Shown here: positions 1 to 9,100 of the stretch, one piece after another
Layout: the number at the start of each line of letters is the position of its first letter
Position numbering within the stretch: position 1 is the first letter of the stretch
From: Planctomycetaceae bacterium
GTDB taxonomy: Bacteria > Planctomycetota > Planctomycetia > Planctomycetales > Planctomycetaceae
Assembly: GCA_020850695.1 (NCBI GenBank)
Contig: JADZEF010000323.1
Span: forward strand, 1-35,481
Direction of reading: 5' to 3'
Length of the DNA stretch: 35,481 nucleotides
Position numbers and translations under genes: made by a program
Notes under the pieces: generated by a model
Database searches by the model: none
What the model saw: the letters and a program-made list of their open reading frames with translations, nothing else
Told to the model about the DNA's origin: nothing

Positions 1-22
1 CAGAATTCAAAGCTAAGGCAGG

Positions 23-159
23 AACCACGGAATAGACAGAATACACGGAAGAAAACCAGCTTCACCGAACGGCGTGCTCGGTCATGGTCATCGGCTTTCG
101 ATGAGTATCGCCTGATCTGCTTTGCTCCTCTTTCCGTGTATTTCGTGTATTCCGTGGTT
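23..159. repeat. Imperfect fold-back (inverted) repeat element
   Basis: The left arm at 23-53 (AACCACGGAATA...ACACGGAA) is complementary, with a few mismatches, to the right arm at 129-159 (TTCCGTGTAT...TCCGTGGTT). About 75 bases separate the arms. The element fills the space downstream of the lipid kinase gene. The arms are built from ACACGGAA/CCACGGA words, which recur at 2140-2282. It looks like a non-coding MITE-like or hairpin-forming element. Confidence 0.6.
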
Positions 160-195
160 ACATCTTCTTGTCTTCGCCTGGCGAGTTCAGACGAC

Positions 196-960
196 TCACA
201 ACGAGTGGTAGCTGAACTGCGGCGCGAGGGCGAAGAACGTCACCGCGCAGGCGACACCCGAGGCGACTCCGACTCGCAGGTTATCGGTCAGCTTGACGGG
301 CAGTGATTCGGCGATGGCACCGGCGACTGCCGCGGCCAAAGCACACCACACCGCGAGTTCGAACGGAACTGTCGGACGGGCCTCGAACCAGAAGGCCAGT
401 GCGCCGATGGGAGCAGAGACGAGGATGAAACTCAACGTCCCCATCCAGGACTTCTGCCGGTTCCATGGAAGCTTGTGCTTGCCGAAGAGCTTTCCACCGA
501 AGTAGGCGGAGCCGTCGCCCAGGGCCAGGATGACGACGACGAGGGCTGTGAACTCGGGATTCGAGCGGAACAGCGCGGACATCGTCACCGTGCAGATCGC
601 GTAGCTCCACGCGGTCATCAGGAAGTTATCTTCGCCGTCGCGCTGGACCTTGTGCTTCAGCTTCAGATAGGTCGTCAGCACGATGGCCGCCACGCCGGCG
701 ACGATGCCCACCTCGTGCCAGGCGAGCGGATCGTAGTGCGGGATGGGAGCCATCAGGAACACGAGCAGCCCGGGCAGCATGTGCAGGAGCTTGCGGGTGC
801 GTTCCTGCTTCGGGATGCGCGGGGCGGGCGTGTCGATGGTCGTCGTCAGGATGGGCGAATCCTTCGACACGTGATGTCCCCCGATGGAGTTGGAATCACG
901 CGTCGGGTCCTCGTCCGAGGAGAACCGCCGCATCTCGGGAGAATGCAGTCCGGAGGACAT
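196..960 (-). CDS. CTP-dependent lipid-alcohol kinase (phytol/dolichol kinase family)
   Basis: The product is a polytopic membrane protein of about 254 residues. It carries the family signatures RKLLHM at the start of the membrane part and a central GDGSAYFGGKLFGKHKLP...KSWMGTLSF block. The second block matches the nucleotide-binding loop of the phytol kinase / dolichol kinase / DGK1 group, which uses CTP to phosphorylate a membrane-embedded alcohol or diacylglycerol. The hydrophilic N-terminus of about 55 residues carries no recognisable domain. I chose the ATG at 960; an upstream TTG at 1035 and an ATG at 933 are alternatives, and none has a clear ribosome-binding site. The gene lies 102 bases downstream of the FabL-like gene on the same strand, at the distal end of the lipid locus. 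By inference its substrate is a long-chain alcohol made there. A CDP-diglyceride synthase relative is the main alternative. Confidence 0.72.
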   Translation of the reverse strand: MSSGLHSPEMRRFSSDEDPTRDSNSIGGHHVSKDSPILTTTIDTPAPRIPKQERTRKLLHMLPGLLVFLMAPIPHYDPLAWHEVGIVAGVAAIVLTTYLKLKHKVQRDGEDNFLMTAWSYAICTVTMSALFRSNPEFTALVVVILALGDGSAYFGGKLFGKHKLPWNRQKSWMGTLSFILVSAPIGALAFWFEARPTVPFELAVWCALAAAVAGAIAESLPVKLTDNLRVGVASGVACAVTFFALAPQFSYHSL

Positions 961-1062
961 GACGTCTTGAACTTTCGGTAGAGCACAACAGCTGTCGACG
1001 AAACGCACTCCGCGAACCAGGACCCACCGGCGCAAGCCCGGTGGGGTTCGTGGCGTCGGATG

Positions 1063-1833
1063 TCACACATGAATGGCCGAGCCGCCGTCGACGGTGATCG
1101 TTTCGCCCTGGATCAGGTCGCTGAGCGGGCTGGCGAGGAAGAGGGCGACGTTGGCGACGTCGTCCGCTTCCAGGACGCGGGTCCCCATCATCGACTTTTC
1201 GACGCGGCCGGCAAACATCTGGCCCGAGAACGGAATCTTGCGGGTCGAATCGGTTTCGACAAGTCCGGCCTTGATCACGTTGACGTTCACGCCCTTCTCG
1301 CCGACTTCGAGCGTGAGGTGGCGGGCGACGCTTTCGAGGGCCGCCTTCGAGCCGCCGATCAGGCCGTACATCGGCAGGGCCATGTGCGAGCCGTGGCTCG
1401 ACAGGGCGATGACCTTCGCCCGCTCTTCGCCTTCGCCGCGGGCGAGCAGCGGCAGCGCGGCCCGCACCAGATACACCAGCGACAGAACGTTGATGTTCAT
1501 CGTGGTGTGGAAGTGCTTGGCATTCGCGGCGAGCAGCGGGCGGAAGCCGCCGGTGGCCGCGTTGCTGATGATGATGTCGAGGCGACCGATGTTCTGCTTG
1601 ACGAAGTCGAGCATGCACTCGACGTCGTCTTCCTCGCCGACGTCCGCCTTGATGACGTAGGCGGTGCGGCCCAGGGCATCGATCTGGCTGGCGACTTCCA
1701 TCGCCGCCTGACGGTTCGAGACGTAGTTGAGGATGATGTCCGCGCCCGCCTCGGCGAGACGCAGGGCGCACGCACGGCCGATGCCGCGAGAGCCACCCGT
1801 GACGAGAGCCACTTTTCCGGTCAAGTCGATCAT
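1063..1833 (-). CDS. fabL: FabL-type enoyl-[ACP] reductase (SDR)
   Basis: This 256-residue short-chain dehydrogenase has the TGGSRGIGRA nucleotide loop at its N-terminus and an NAATGG motif in the middle. The catalytic pair is Tyr156-Lys163. The Tyr-x6-Lys spacing is typical of enoyl-ACP reductases rather than the Tyr-x3-Lys of ketoreductases. The overall pattern, including the IQGETITVDGG end, resembles Bacillus FabL (ENR III). The expected reaction is NAD(P)H-dependent reduction of the trans-2-enoyl-ACP double bond. The large PKS nearby has KR and DH but no visible enoyl-reductase domain, so this enzyme may supply that step in trans. It starts with ATG at 1833 without a strong ribosome-binding site. 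A 556-base repeat-filled gap separates it from the PPTase gene, so it may form its own transcription unit. Confidence 0.8.
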   Translation of the reverse strand: MIDLTGKVALVTGGSRGIGRACALRLAEAGADIILNYVSNRQAAMEVASQIDALGRTAYVIKADVGEEDDVECMLDFVKQNIGRLDIIISNAATGGFRPLLAANAKHFHTTMNINVLSLVYLVRAALPLLARGEGEERAKVIALSSHGSHMALPMYGLIGGSKAALESVARHLTLEVGEKGVNVNVIKAGLVETDSTRKIPFSGQMFAGRVEKSMMGTRVLEADDVANVALFLASPLSDLIQGETITVDGGSAIHV

Positions 1834-1912
1834 GGGATCACCAAAGGAGAGAATGGGCAGTGAGCGGGACGTGTCGGAATTTGTCAGAAGATTGAAAGCA
1901 AGGCAAAAGGCG

Positions 1913-2385
1913 TTGAACGCAAAGGCGCGAGGATCGCAAAGAGACGCAAAGGAAAGTCACGAGATCGAGTCTACGTTTGGGTGAGTACACTTCTCGGACA
2001 GGACGTTCGGGAAGTCATCATCAGAACAAAAGCCTTATTCACCACGGAGTCGAGAATGAGGCCTTCGCCGCACTCTCAATGATGAAAATGGCATCACCTG
2101 TGCATGGCTTGGGGGCGTGACGCCTATTTTCGGAACAGACACGGAGTCACGGAGAAAGCCAGAGACAATAAATTGCGGAAATCTATCGAGAGCGGTTTGA
2201 CTGCCGATGGCGATCGTCAGACATCATCCCCTGTGCACCGATGCTTCAGAGGACTATTTCTGACTTTCTCCGTGTCTCCGTGGTGAGAAAAATGCCCTTC
2301 AACTCCTTATGCAGCCTTTGAGATCTCAGTGACCCTGTCTTCCCTTTGCGTTCCTTCGCGGCCTTTGCGTCTTTGCGTTGAAAAT
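1913..2385. repeat. Outer fold-back arms of GCAAAG words
   Basis: The left arm at about 1913-1954 (TTGAACGCAAAGG...GACGCAAAGG) pairs imperfectly with the right arm at about 2342-2385 (CCTTTGCGT...TTTGCGTTG). By eye roughly three quarters of positions match over 42 bases. The same words form the arms of the element at 33054-33185 near nusB/ribH, so this is a dispersed repeat family. Confidence 0.5.
2140..2282. repeat. Inner fold-back repeat, ACGGAG type
   Basis: The 23-base left arm at 2140-2162 (CACGGAGTCACGGAGAAAG...) is complementary to 2260-2282 (...CTTTCTCCGTGTCTCCGTG) at 21 of 23 positions. It lies inside the larger GCAAAG-type element and resembles the arms at 23-159. Confidence 0.65.
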
Positions 2386-2389
2386 GACT

Positions 2390-3193
2390 TCATGACGGAG
2401 CGAAGACCACCCGCAGCGTGCCGGTGTGCGGCTTACTGGGGTTGTCGGTGGCGGTGTCGCGGGCTCCGCCGTCGCGCTGGATGACTTCGCGGACCAGAGT
2501 GCGGGCGGGTTGCACGACCGCAATCGCCGCGATCTGGCCGTCCATTTCACGTGTAATGAGTGAGAGCCGGTCGATGCGGCGGCCGAAGAAGCGGCAGTTC
2601 CAAGTCTCGCCCTTGCGGACGGTTTCGACCTGCATCGGTGCGAACGACTCGTTGACGCAGGCCGCCTTGTAGACCGCTTCCTTCGCCGCCCACACCGCCG
2701 CCACATCATGTGCGGAAGTGCGGTCGATCTGCGAGCGCTCGCCCGGGGTCAGCCAGACGGAGAGTGCTTCGGGATGGATCTCGGTTGGGCGGACAAGGTC
2801 GACGCCGACCCGCGCCCGCACGTCGTCCCCGCACGCGACGAGAATTCCTTCCGCCGTGTGCGAGAGGCTCAGCACAACCGGCAGTCGCTCGCCGCCGAGG
2901 CGGACTTCGGGGGGGATGCCCTGGCCGCGCAGATTTCGCGTGGTGATTTCGAGTTCGGACGGCCGTGCGTCGCGGACGACGCCCATCTCCATGAGGAGTT
3001 GCTTCGCCGCCATCCGCCCGCGAAGCCAGTCGGCCTGCCGCAGCGGACTGCGAAAGGTGGCGAGCAGAGCCCGTTCGGCTGGCGAGAGCCAGGCCTCGGA
3101 CGCGCTGGCCAGTGACGCGGCAGGCATGTACTGCCAGCGAACGTTCGCGACCTCGCCCGTCTCGGGAACAGGATTGTCAGGATCAACCGGCAT
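2390..3193 (-). CDS. 4'-phosphopantetheinyl transferase (Sfp/AcpT superfamily)
   Basis: The product has about 267 residues, the usual size for Sfp-type enzymes. It carries the two superfamily signatures: GVDLVRP with the metal-binding Asp132, and WAAKEAVYKA with Lys171-Glu172. A preceding LSLSHT segment matches the substrate-binding His region. The expected reaction transfers phosphopantetheine from CoA to a serine of carrier proteins. The natural partners are the three ACPs encoded at 11760-13247. The open frame continues upstream to 3532, but the ATG at 3193 gives a family-sized protein and overlaps the PKS stop (3183-3185) by 11 bases, so the two are probably co-transcribed and translationally coupled. 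The C-terminal tail of about 30 residues is polar and not diagnostic. Confidence 0.88.
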   Translation of the reverse strand: MPVDPDNPVPETGEVANVRWQYMPAASLASASEAWLSPAERALLATFRSPLRQADWLRGRMAAKQLLMEMGVVRDARPSELEITTRNLRGQGIPPEVRLGGERLPVVLSLSHTAEGILVACGDDVRARVGVDLVRPTEIHPEALSVWLTPGERSQIDRTSAHDVAAVWAAKEAVYKAACVNESFAPMQVETVRKGETWNCRFFGRRIDRLSLITREMDGQIAAIAVVQPARTLVREVIQRDGGARDTATDNPSKPHTGTLRVVFAPS

Positions 3194-6100
3194 GAGCGGG
3201 TTCCTCCGCGACAATGACATTGCGATATCCCTCGACCGCGACGACCACGGAACCGTCTTCGCCGAAGAGAGTGAAGTCGAACGTGGCCTTGTCGCCGTCA
3301 CGTCCGTTGTCGCGAATGATGACGAGGCACTTCTCATCCGCCCGCGGAATGCGTCCCAGCGACAGGCGGCCAATGCCGTCGGGAATGGCAACCACTCCCG
3401 CATGGCGATACCACAGGAAGACACCGCTCGCGAAGAAGCACGCATCGAGCAGGGCGGCGGGCGTGAGCCACTCGCCGGCCCGTTGCGGGGCGAGTCCGTT
3501 CGACGCGGGAGCGACGAACGTTCCGAGGGCACAGTCTTCCTGGTAGGACGTCATCTGACGCAGGCAGCGGAAGGGCAGACCGTGCCAGATGACGGCGTCT
3601 ACTTCCGGATACCAGACGTCGTACCAGGTGTCGACCGGTACGGGCATTTCCGCCGTGGGCGCAGCAACGTCGGTTCCGAGTTCGACCGTGGCCCGCAGGT
3701 ACGGCTTGTCCTTCTGCAGGACCTGTCCCTTGCGGTTCACGACGTCGCTGGTGAGGGCACAGATCACCTTGTTGTCGAACCGCTGGGCCTGGACGCGAGC
3801 CGTTTGCGGGGCATCGGTCAGGAAGCGGAGCCCGGTGATGAGTTCGACGTTGTGGACGGCCACGACGCGTTCGCCGGGATTGGCGAATTGCATGGCGGCG
3901 TTGGTCAGCGCTTCGATCGAGGCGACGACCGGCATCAGCGGCCGCCCCTTGAAGAGGTGCTGGGCGAGGAAGACGTCTCGGACCGGGTCGAGATCGATCT
4001 CGGTCGTCAGGCTTTCGCCCGCCGTGTGTACGAGGACGCGATCGACGAGCGGGTAGTGAGCGGCTTCGGATTCGGGACGCGGTTCGACTTCTTCGACGTC
4101 ACTGACCTGTCCGTACCGCTGCAGGCAGTAGTCGAGTTCGGTGATGGCGATTTCCCGTTCCGGCAACCCGGCCTGCAGTTCGCTCAGCAGGTGCCGCGTC
4201 CCTTCGACGGCCGGCATGAACTTGATGTTGTGCAGCTTGCGGATGTGAGCCGACTCGGGCCGCACCGCCATCCCAACGTCGTCCCACGCGTGCCAGTGGA
4301 AGACGGCCGATGCACACTCGGGCCGCTGCGTGCGGTACCAGTCGATCAGCTTGGCGAGCATTTCATTGGCGACGCAGTAGTCGGCCTGCCCAACGCCGCC
4401 GAAACGGCCGGCGACCGATCCGAACGCGGCGAACCAGCGGACCGGATCATTCTGCGTGAGGGCCATCAGGTTGGCCGCTCCGTCGACCTTCGCCGACAGC
4501 GTGCGTTCGACGAGATCGCGCTGCTTCTTCTCGAAGCGGCAGGCCCGCTCGAAGCCCGCCCCGTGGATGACGCCTGTGATGGGGCCATCCTGACGGATGG
4601 TGTCGAGCACCGCGCCGAGGGCGTCTCGATTGCCGACGTCGCAAGCGTGATAGGTGGCATGAAGGCCTTCGGCAGCGAACTCGCTGAGGGTGCGGTGAAT
4701 CTCAAGAGCCTTCTCGAAGCGGCTCCACGCGTCGGCGGGCTTCTGCCCCTGGCCGAGAGCGTCCTTCATCACCTGGGCCTTCACGGCCTTGAGGCCCTCT
4801 TCGTCAAGGTTCTGCCATTCGGCAGGCACCGCGGGAACCGGGCTCGCCCCGATCAGGTGCAGCCGGACGCCAAACTGGCGACCAAGATCGCGAGCGACGG
4901 CAGCCGTCACTCCGCGAGCCCCGCCCGTCACCACGAAGATGCTTCCTGCTTCCGGAGTCTGCGTCGCCGCGGGAACCGGTTGCGGAACCGGACGAGCGGC
5001 CACCCGCACGCCGTTGAAGTAGCCGACTTCCTGCTCGTCGTCTCCGGCGGTCAGTTCCCGGACCACCCTGGCCGCGACGTCGTTCACGTCGGCCGAGCGG
5101 GCGAAATCGATCAGCTTGCCGCGGAAGTTCGGAGCACCGCGGCTCAACCGCACTTCCATGTCGAGCCCCTTCACGAGGCCCGACAGCGCGCCATTTTCGA
5201 CGCCCTGCAGCGTGCCGCTCACTCCGAAGTCGCCACCCATCGTGGTGACGGCGACGAACGTCGCGGTGTCGAGGGCCTTCGCGTCGTTGACTCGTTCAAA
5301 CCATCGCTGAGCGACGAAGAACGGAACCGACGCGCCGGTCTGGCGACGCTCGGACCATTCGTCGCCGGCGAGCGTCGTCGTCGCGGCTTCGTCCCAGGCC
5401 GTCATCATGATCAGTGTCGCGGACGGCGTCGCGGCCATCAGTCCGTCGACTTCGGCCTGCAGACTGTCGATATTCGCTGAAGCGGGAATCGCCAGGCGGG
5501 AGACGTTCAGTCCCGCAGCCGCCAGTTGCCTGCTCAAGGCCTCGGCCGCTGCATTCGAACCGGCGACGATGACCGAACCGGTGACGCGCGGAGCGCCGCT
5601 CTTCAGCGGAGCCTCGACCACCCGCAATACGTATCGCTGGCAGACATCGCCCGACTTCTCCTTGGCGGACTTGGCGTTCGCGTAAGAGGTCGCGAGATCG
5701 CGTTTCTTGATGCCGGTTGAGGTCTCCTGCAGGGCGTTCGCATTCCGCGTCGTGATTTTCGCCGCTTCAACGTTCTTTGAAGCCCTCCTGGGCGAGTCGG
5801 TCTTGGCTGTCGACGCGGAAGAGGGCTCCGCCACCGACTTCTGCCCCTCAGCAACTGCGGGAAGAAGGCGGCTGAGCTTCAGGCACTGGAAGTCGTTCGC
5901 GTGGCCGTTCGCGAGCGGGCCGGCGGTGATCCAGAGTTCGTCCTTGGCAGGATGCACGACGAAGCTGATCTGGTTGTCGACGCGGCGGACGGTGTTGAGC
6001 GTCGGATACTCCGAGTCGCGGCCGCGCGAGGTGTCGAAGCGATCGCGGAGGGCCGCACGAACTGTCTCGGGCGTGATCGGTTCGAAGACATCGTCAAGGA

Positions 6101-9100
6101 GACGTCGCACGCGGTCCATGCGGTTCTTGGAATGAGCCGGGACGCCGCCATGGAGCGACTTCTCCGCCGCGGCGAACGTCTTCAACTGACGGTGGTTGGC
6201 GGCCAGCACCTGATCGGCCGACGGCGTGACCTTCAGTTCGCGGCCGTCGAACTCGACGTAACAGAGCTTGTTCGACGGATGATGGCTGAGGCAGGCGGTC
6301 CAGGCTCCCGCGCTGCGTTGTGTGCGAATGATCGGAATGGCCGAGTCGATGTCGGTCGCCTTCTCGAGCACGCGCTTCACGAGGACCGTGTGCAGCCACT
6401 GGGCGGCGACGTCTCCTTTCGGAACGTCGACCAGGGCCGAAGTGCTGAGGGCCAGCCCCGCCGCGTTGATTCCGTTCAGCGTTCCAACCTGTCCCACAAT
6501 GCAGAAGGCGATGTGGGGAATTCCGTTCGCCGGCGTGCGGACCTGCACATGGCGTTCGAGGCAGTCGCGGAGGCAGAGGGCCGGTTGCAGGTCTTCGTTG
6601 CCGCCGTGCAGGAAGGCGCCCCCTTCGCCGTGACGAATGGCAAAGTGCAGTCCCCCCGCACCGACGTCGAGGAACATGCGGAGATTGTGAGCGATCAGCG
6701 CCTCGGGGGCGACACCCGCCCCCTTCGCGATGCCGCGGAGCTCTTCGAGTTCATCGGCGCCAAACCAGACTTCCGGATTGGCGACGGCTTCTTCGACCTG
6801 CGGCGTGATATCCCATCGCGTTCCGGCCAGGTCGGCGTAGCGACGCAGGACGCGGCGGATGTTCTCGCCTTCCGCGCGACCGTGCTGCAGGCCCATCTCG
6901 TAGGGCGAGCCGGAGAGTCGGAGGACGCGGGCCGTGCCGATCTGTTCAATCGATTCAATGGCCGCCTGAGCGGCGGCGGGTTGGGGCGCGGCAGGCTGAA
7001 CGGTGGCCGGTTGAACCGGAGCCGCTGCGGGAGCGGTTTCGACCGTTCCAACCACGCCCTTCAAGGACTCAGGGCGTGCCACCCCGATTGACGGACCCGC
7101 GACGCCGCAAGCATCGGTATCGAGTGCGCCGGAGACTTCGACGCAGGCGCGGACAAACATGAGCTGTTGGAGGCCGTCGCGCTTCGGGTGATCGGTACCG
7201 ACGAGGTAGACGTCCTTGCCGGCGAGGATCTGCTTCTGGAGCCCGGTCAGGACCTGCTTCGGGCCGACCTCGACAAGGACGTTGAAGCCTTCGCTGTAGA
7301 GCCGCTCGACCAGTTCGATCCAGTAGACGGGCTGCGTCATCTGCACGACGAGGTTGTCGCGGATGTCGGCCGGATCGGAGACGTAGCGATTCGTGACGCT
7401 CGAGAGGAGCGGGATCATCGGCGGTTCGAGGGGAATGCCTGCGAGGGCAGCGCCGAACGGTCCCTTCACTTCTTCCATCAGCGGCGTGTGGAAGGCGGCG
7501 GGGACGTCGAGCATCTTGGTGCGGTAGCCGGCGGCGGCGAGCTTTTCGCCAACCAACTTCCCCGCCGCAGGATCGCCGCCGACGACCGACTGGTCCGGAG
7601 CGTTGCGGTGCGAGACATAGACGCGCGTGCCGACTTCCGTCCCGCACACTTCCGCACAGAAGGTGTCGGCGACAGTGGCCGGTGCGGTCGTCGAGAGAAG
7701 CGCGCCTTTGGCGTTCCTGCAGGCTTCAATCGACTGGCAGCGACCCGCGGTGGCACGGACGGCATCTTCGAAGGTCCAGGCGTCCGCCGCGGCGAGAGCG
7801 ACGAGTTCGCCGAAGCTGTGACCGCCGACGCGCTCGGCCTTCAGGCCAAGGCTGCGGACGGCGGCGTTGGCAATGGTGTCGGCCGCCAGCAACGCGAGCT
7901 GGGTAATCCAGACGTCGGTTCCGAGACGTTCGGCGTCGTCCCAGGCGAACGATGAGAACGCCGGCAGTTCGAGCCGGGCGAGCACGCCGTCGACCATCGC
8001 CAGGGCATCGGCAGCGGGGCCGAAGCCCGTCACGAGCGACTTCAACATGCCGCTATACTGCGAGCCCTGTCCCGGATAGAGAAAGGCGACGCGCGGCTTG
8101 GCGAGACGCTCGCCGAAGAAGATTCCCTTTTCAGCGAGTGGGCCGCGAGCTTCCGGCTTCGGCAACTGCTTCACGGCCAGCCCGCAGAGGTCAGCCAGTT
8201 CGGCAGCCGATTTCGCGACGACCGCGAGGCGGAACGGTTCATTGACGTTATACGTTGACGGCCCGCCTGCCGTCAGTTCGTCGAAGCCCGCACCAGCGGC
8301 GAATCTGGCGGCGGCGGACGAACCCACCTGCGCAACTTCGGCCAGCAGAGCTTCGACGGACGCAGCGGAAAAGCGAACGAGCTTCCAGGCGGCGGCTTCC
8401 GGCGTCAGGGCGGCGCGCCGCGGCGCGGTGGACGGCGCGCCATTCGTCGCCATCGTGGCGGTCGCCTTCGTCGGCCGTGCGGCGGGAGGCACGCGCTGCG
8501 GGCCTTCGAGAATCAGGTGGAAGGCGCCGTTGCAGGTCGAATGCGTGTTGACCGCGGCGAACATCCGCCCGTCTTCGTTGATTCCCTGCAGCTTCGAAGG
8601 TGCGAACACCGGCTGAACCGACAGCGACTTGCCGTCGCCAGCCTTCCACTCGGGAAGGGGATCGGCGAGGCCAACGTTCTTCGCGACTTCGATATGGCCC
8701 AACTCGGTGACGGCCTTCATGAGGCCCACCATGCCGGACGCTCCCTGCGTGTGGCCAATCTGCCCCGCGGCCGCACCGACGTACAGCGGTTGCGTGCGTG
8801 TCGGAGTGTTGTAGACGTTGATGATCCCCTTGAGTTCCTTGCGGTCATCTTCGGGAATACCGGACGAACCCGCTTCGAGGACCGAGACCTGGTCCGCCGT
8901 GATGCGGGCCGACTGCAGGCCGCGGCGGATCGCCATCGACATGCCTTTTTCGAGGTCGTCGTGATTGCCGCACCCGATGCCGCGGATGATTCCGTGGATG
9001 CGGTCGCCGTCGCGGAGAGCGTCGGACAGGCGTTTGAGGACCACGACGCCCGCCATTTCGCCCGGCACGCCGCCCGTCGATTTCGAATCGAACGGAGCGG

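Larger units (their letters stand above)
1834..2389. other. Non-coding gap filled with nested inverted repeats
   Basis: I see no convincing gene here. The gap is mostly fold-back sequence: outer arms near 1913-1954 and 2342-2385, and a tighter inner pair at 2140-2162 and 2260-2282. It separates two same-strand genes of the lipid locus, and the PPTase stop lies just beyond the outer right arm. No promoter could be assigned with confidence. Confidence 0.6.

Noticed and set aside
1913..2385. CRISPR-like array of GCAAAG repeats
   Set aside because: The units are irregular, inverted rather than direct, and lack constant spacers; no cas genes are present.
3194..3532. N-terminal extension of the PPTase
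   Set aside because: It overlaps the PKS DH domain coding sequence and exceeds the family length; the ATG at 3193 fits.
2718..5480. A 920-codon open frame on the plus strand
   Set aside because: It is antisense to the PKS DH and KR domains and the PPTase, has Arg/Asp/Gly-rich composition without any domain, and is a shadow of GC-rich codon use.
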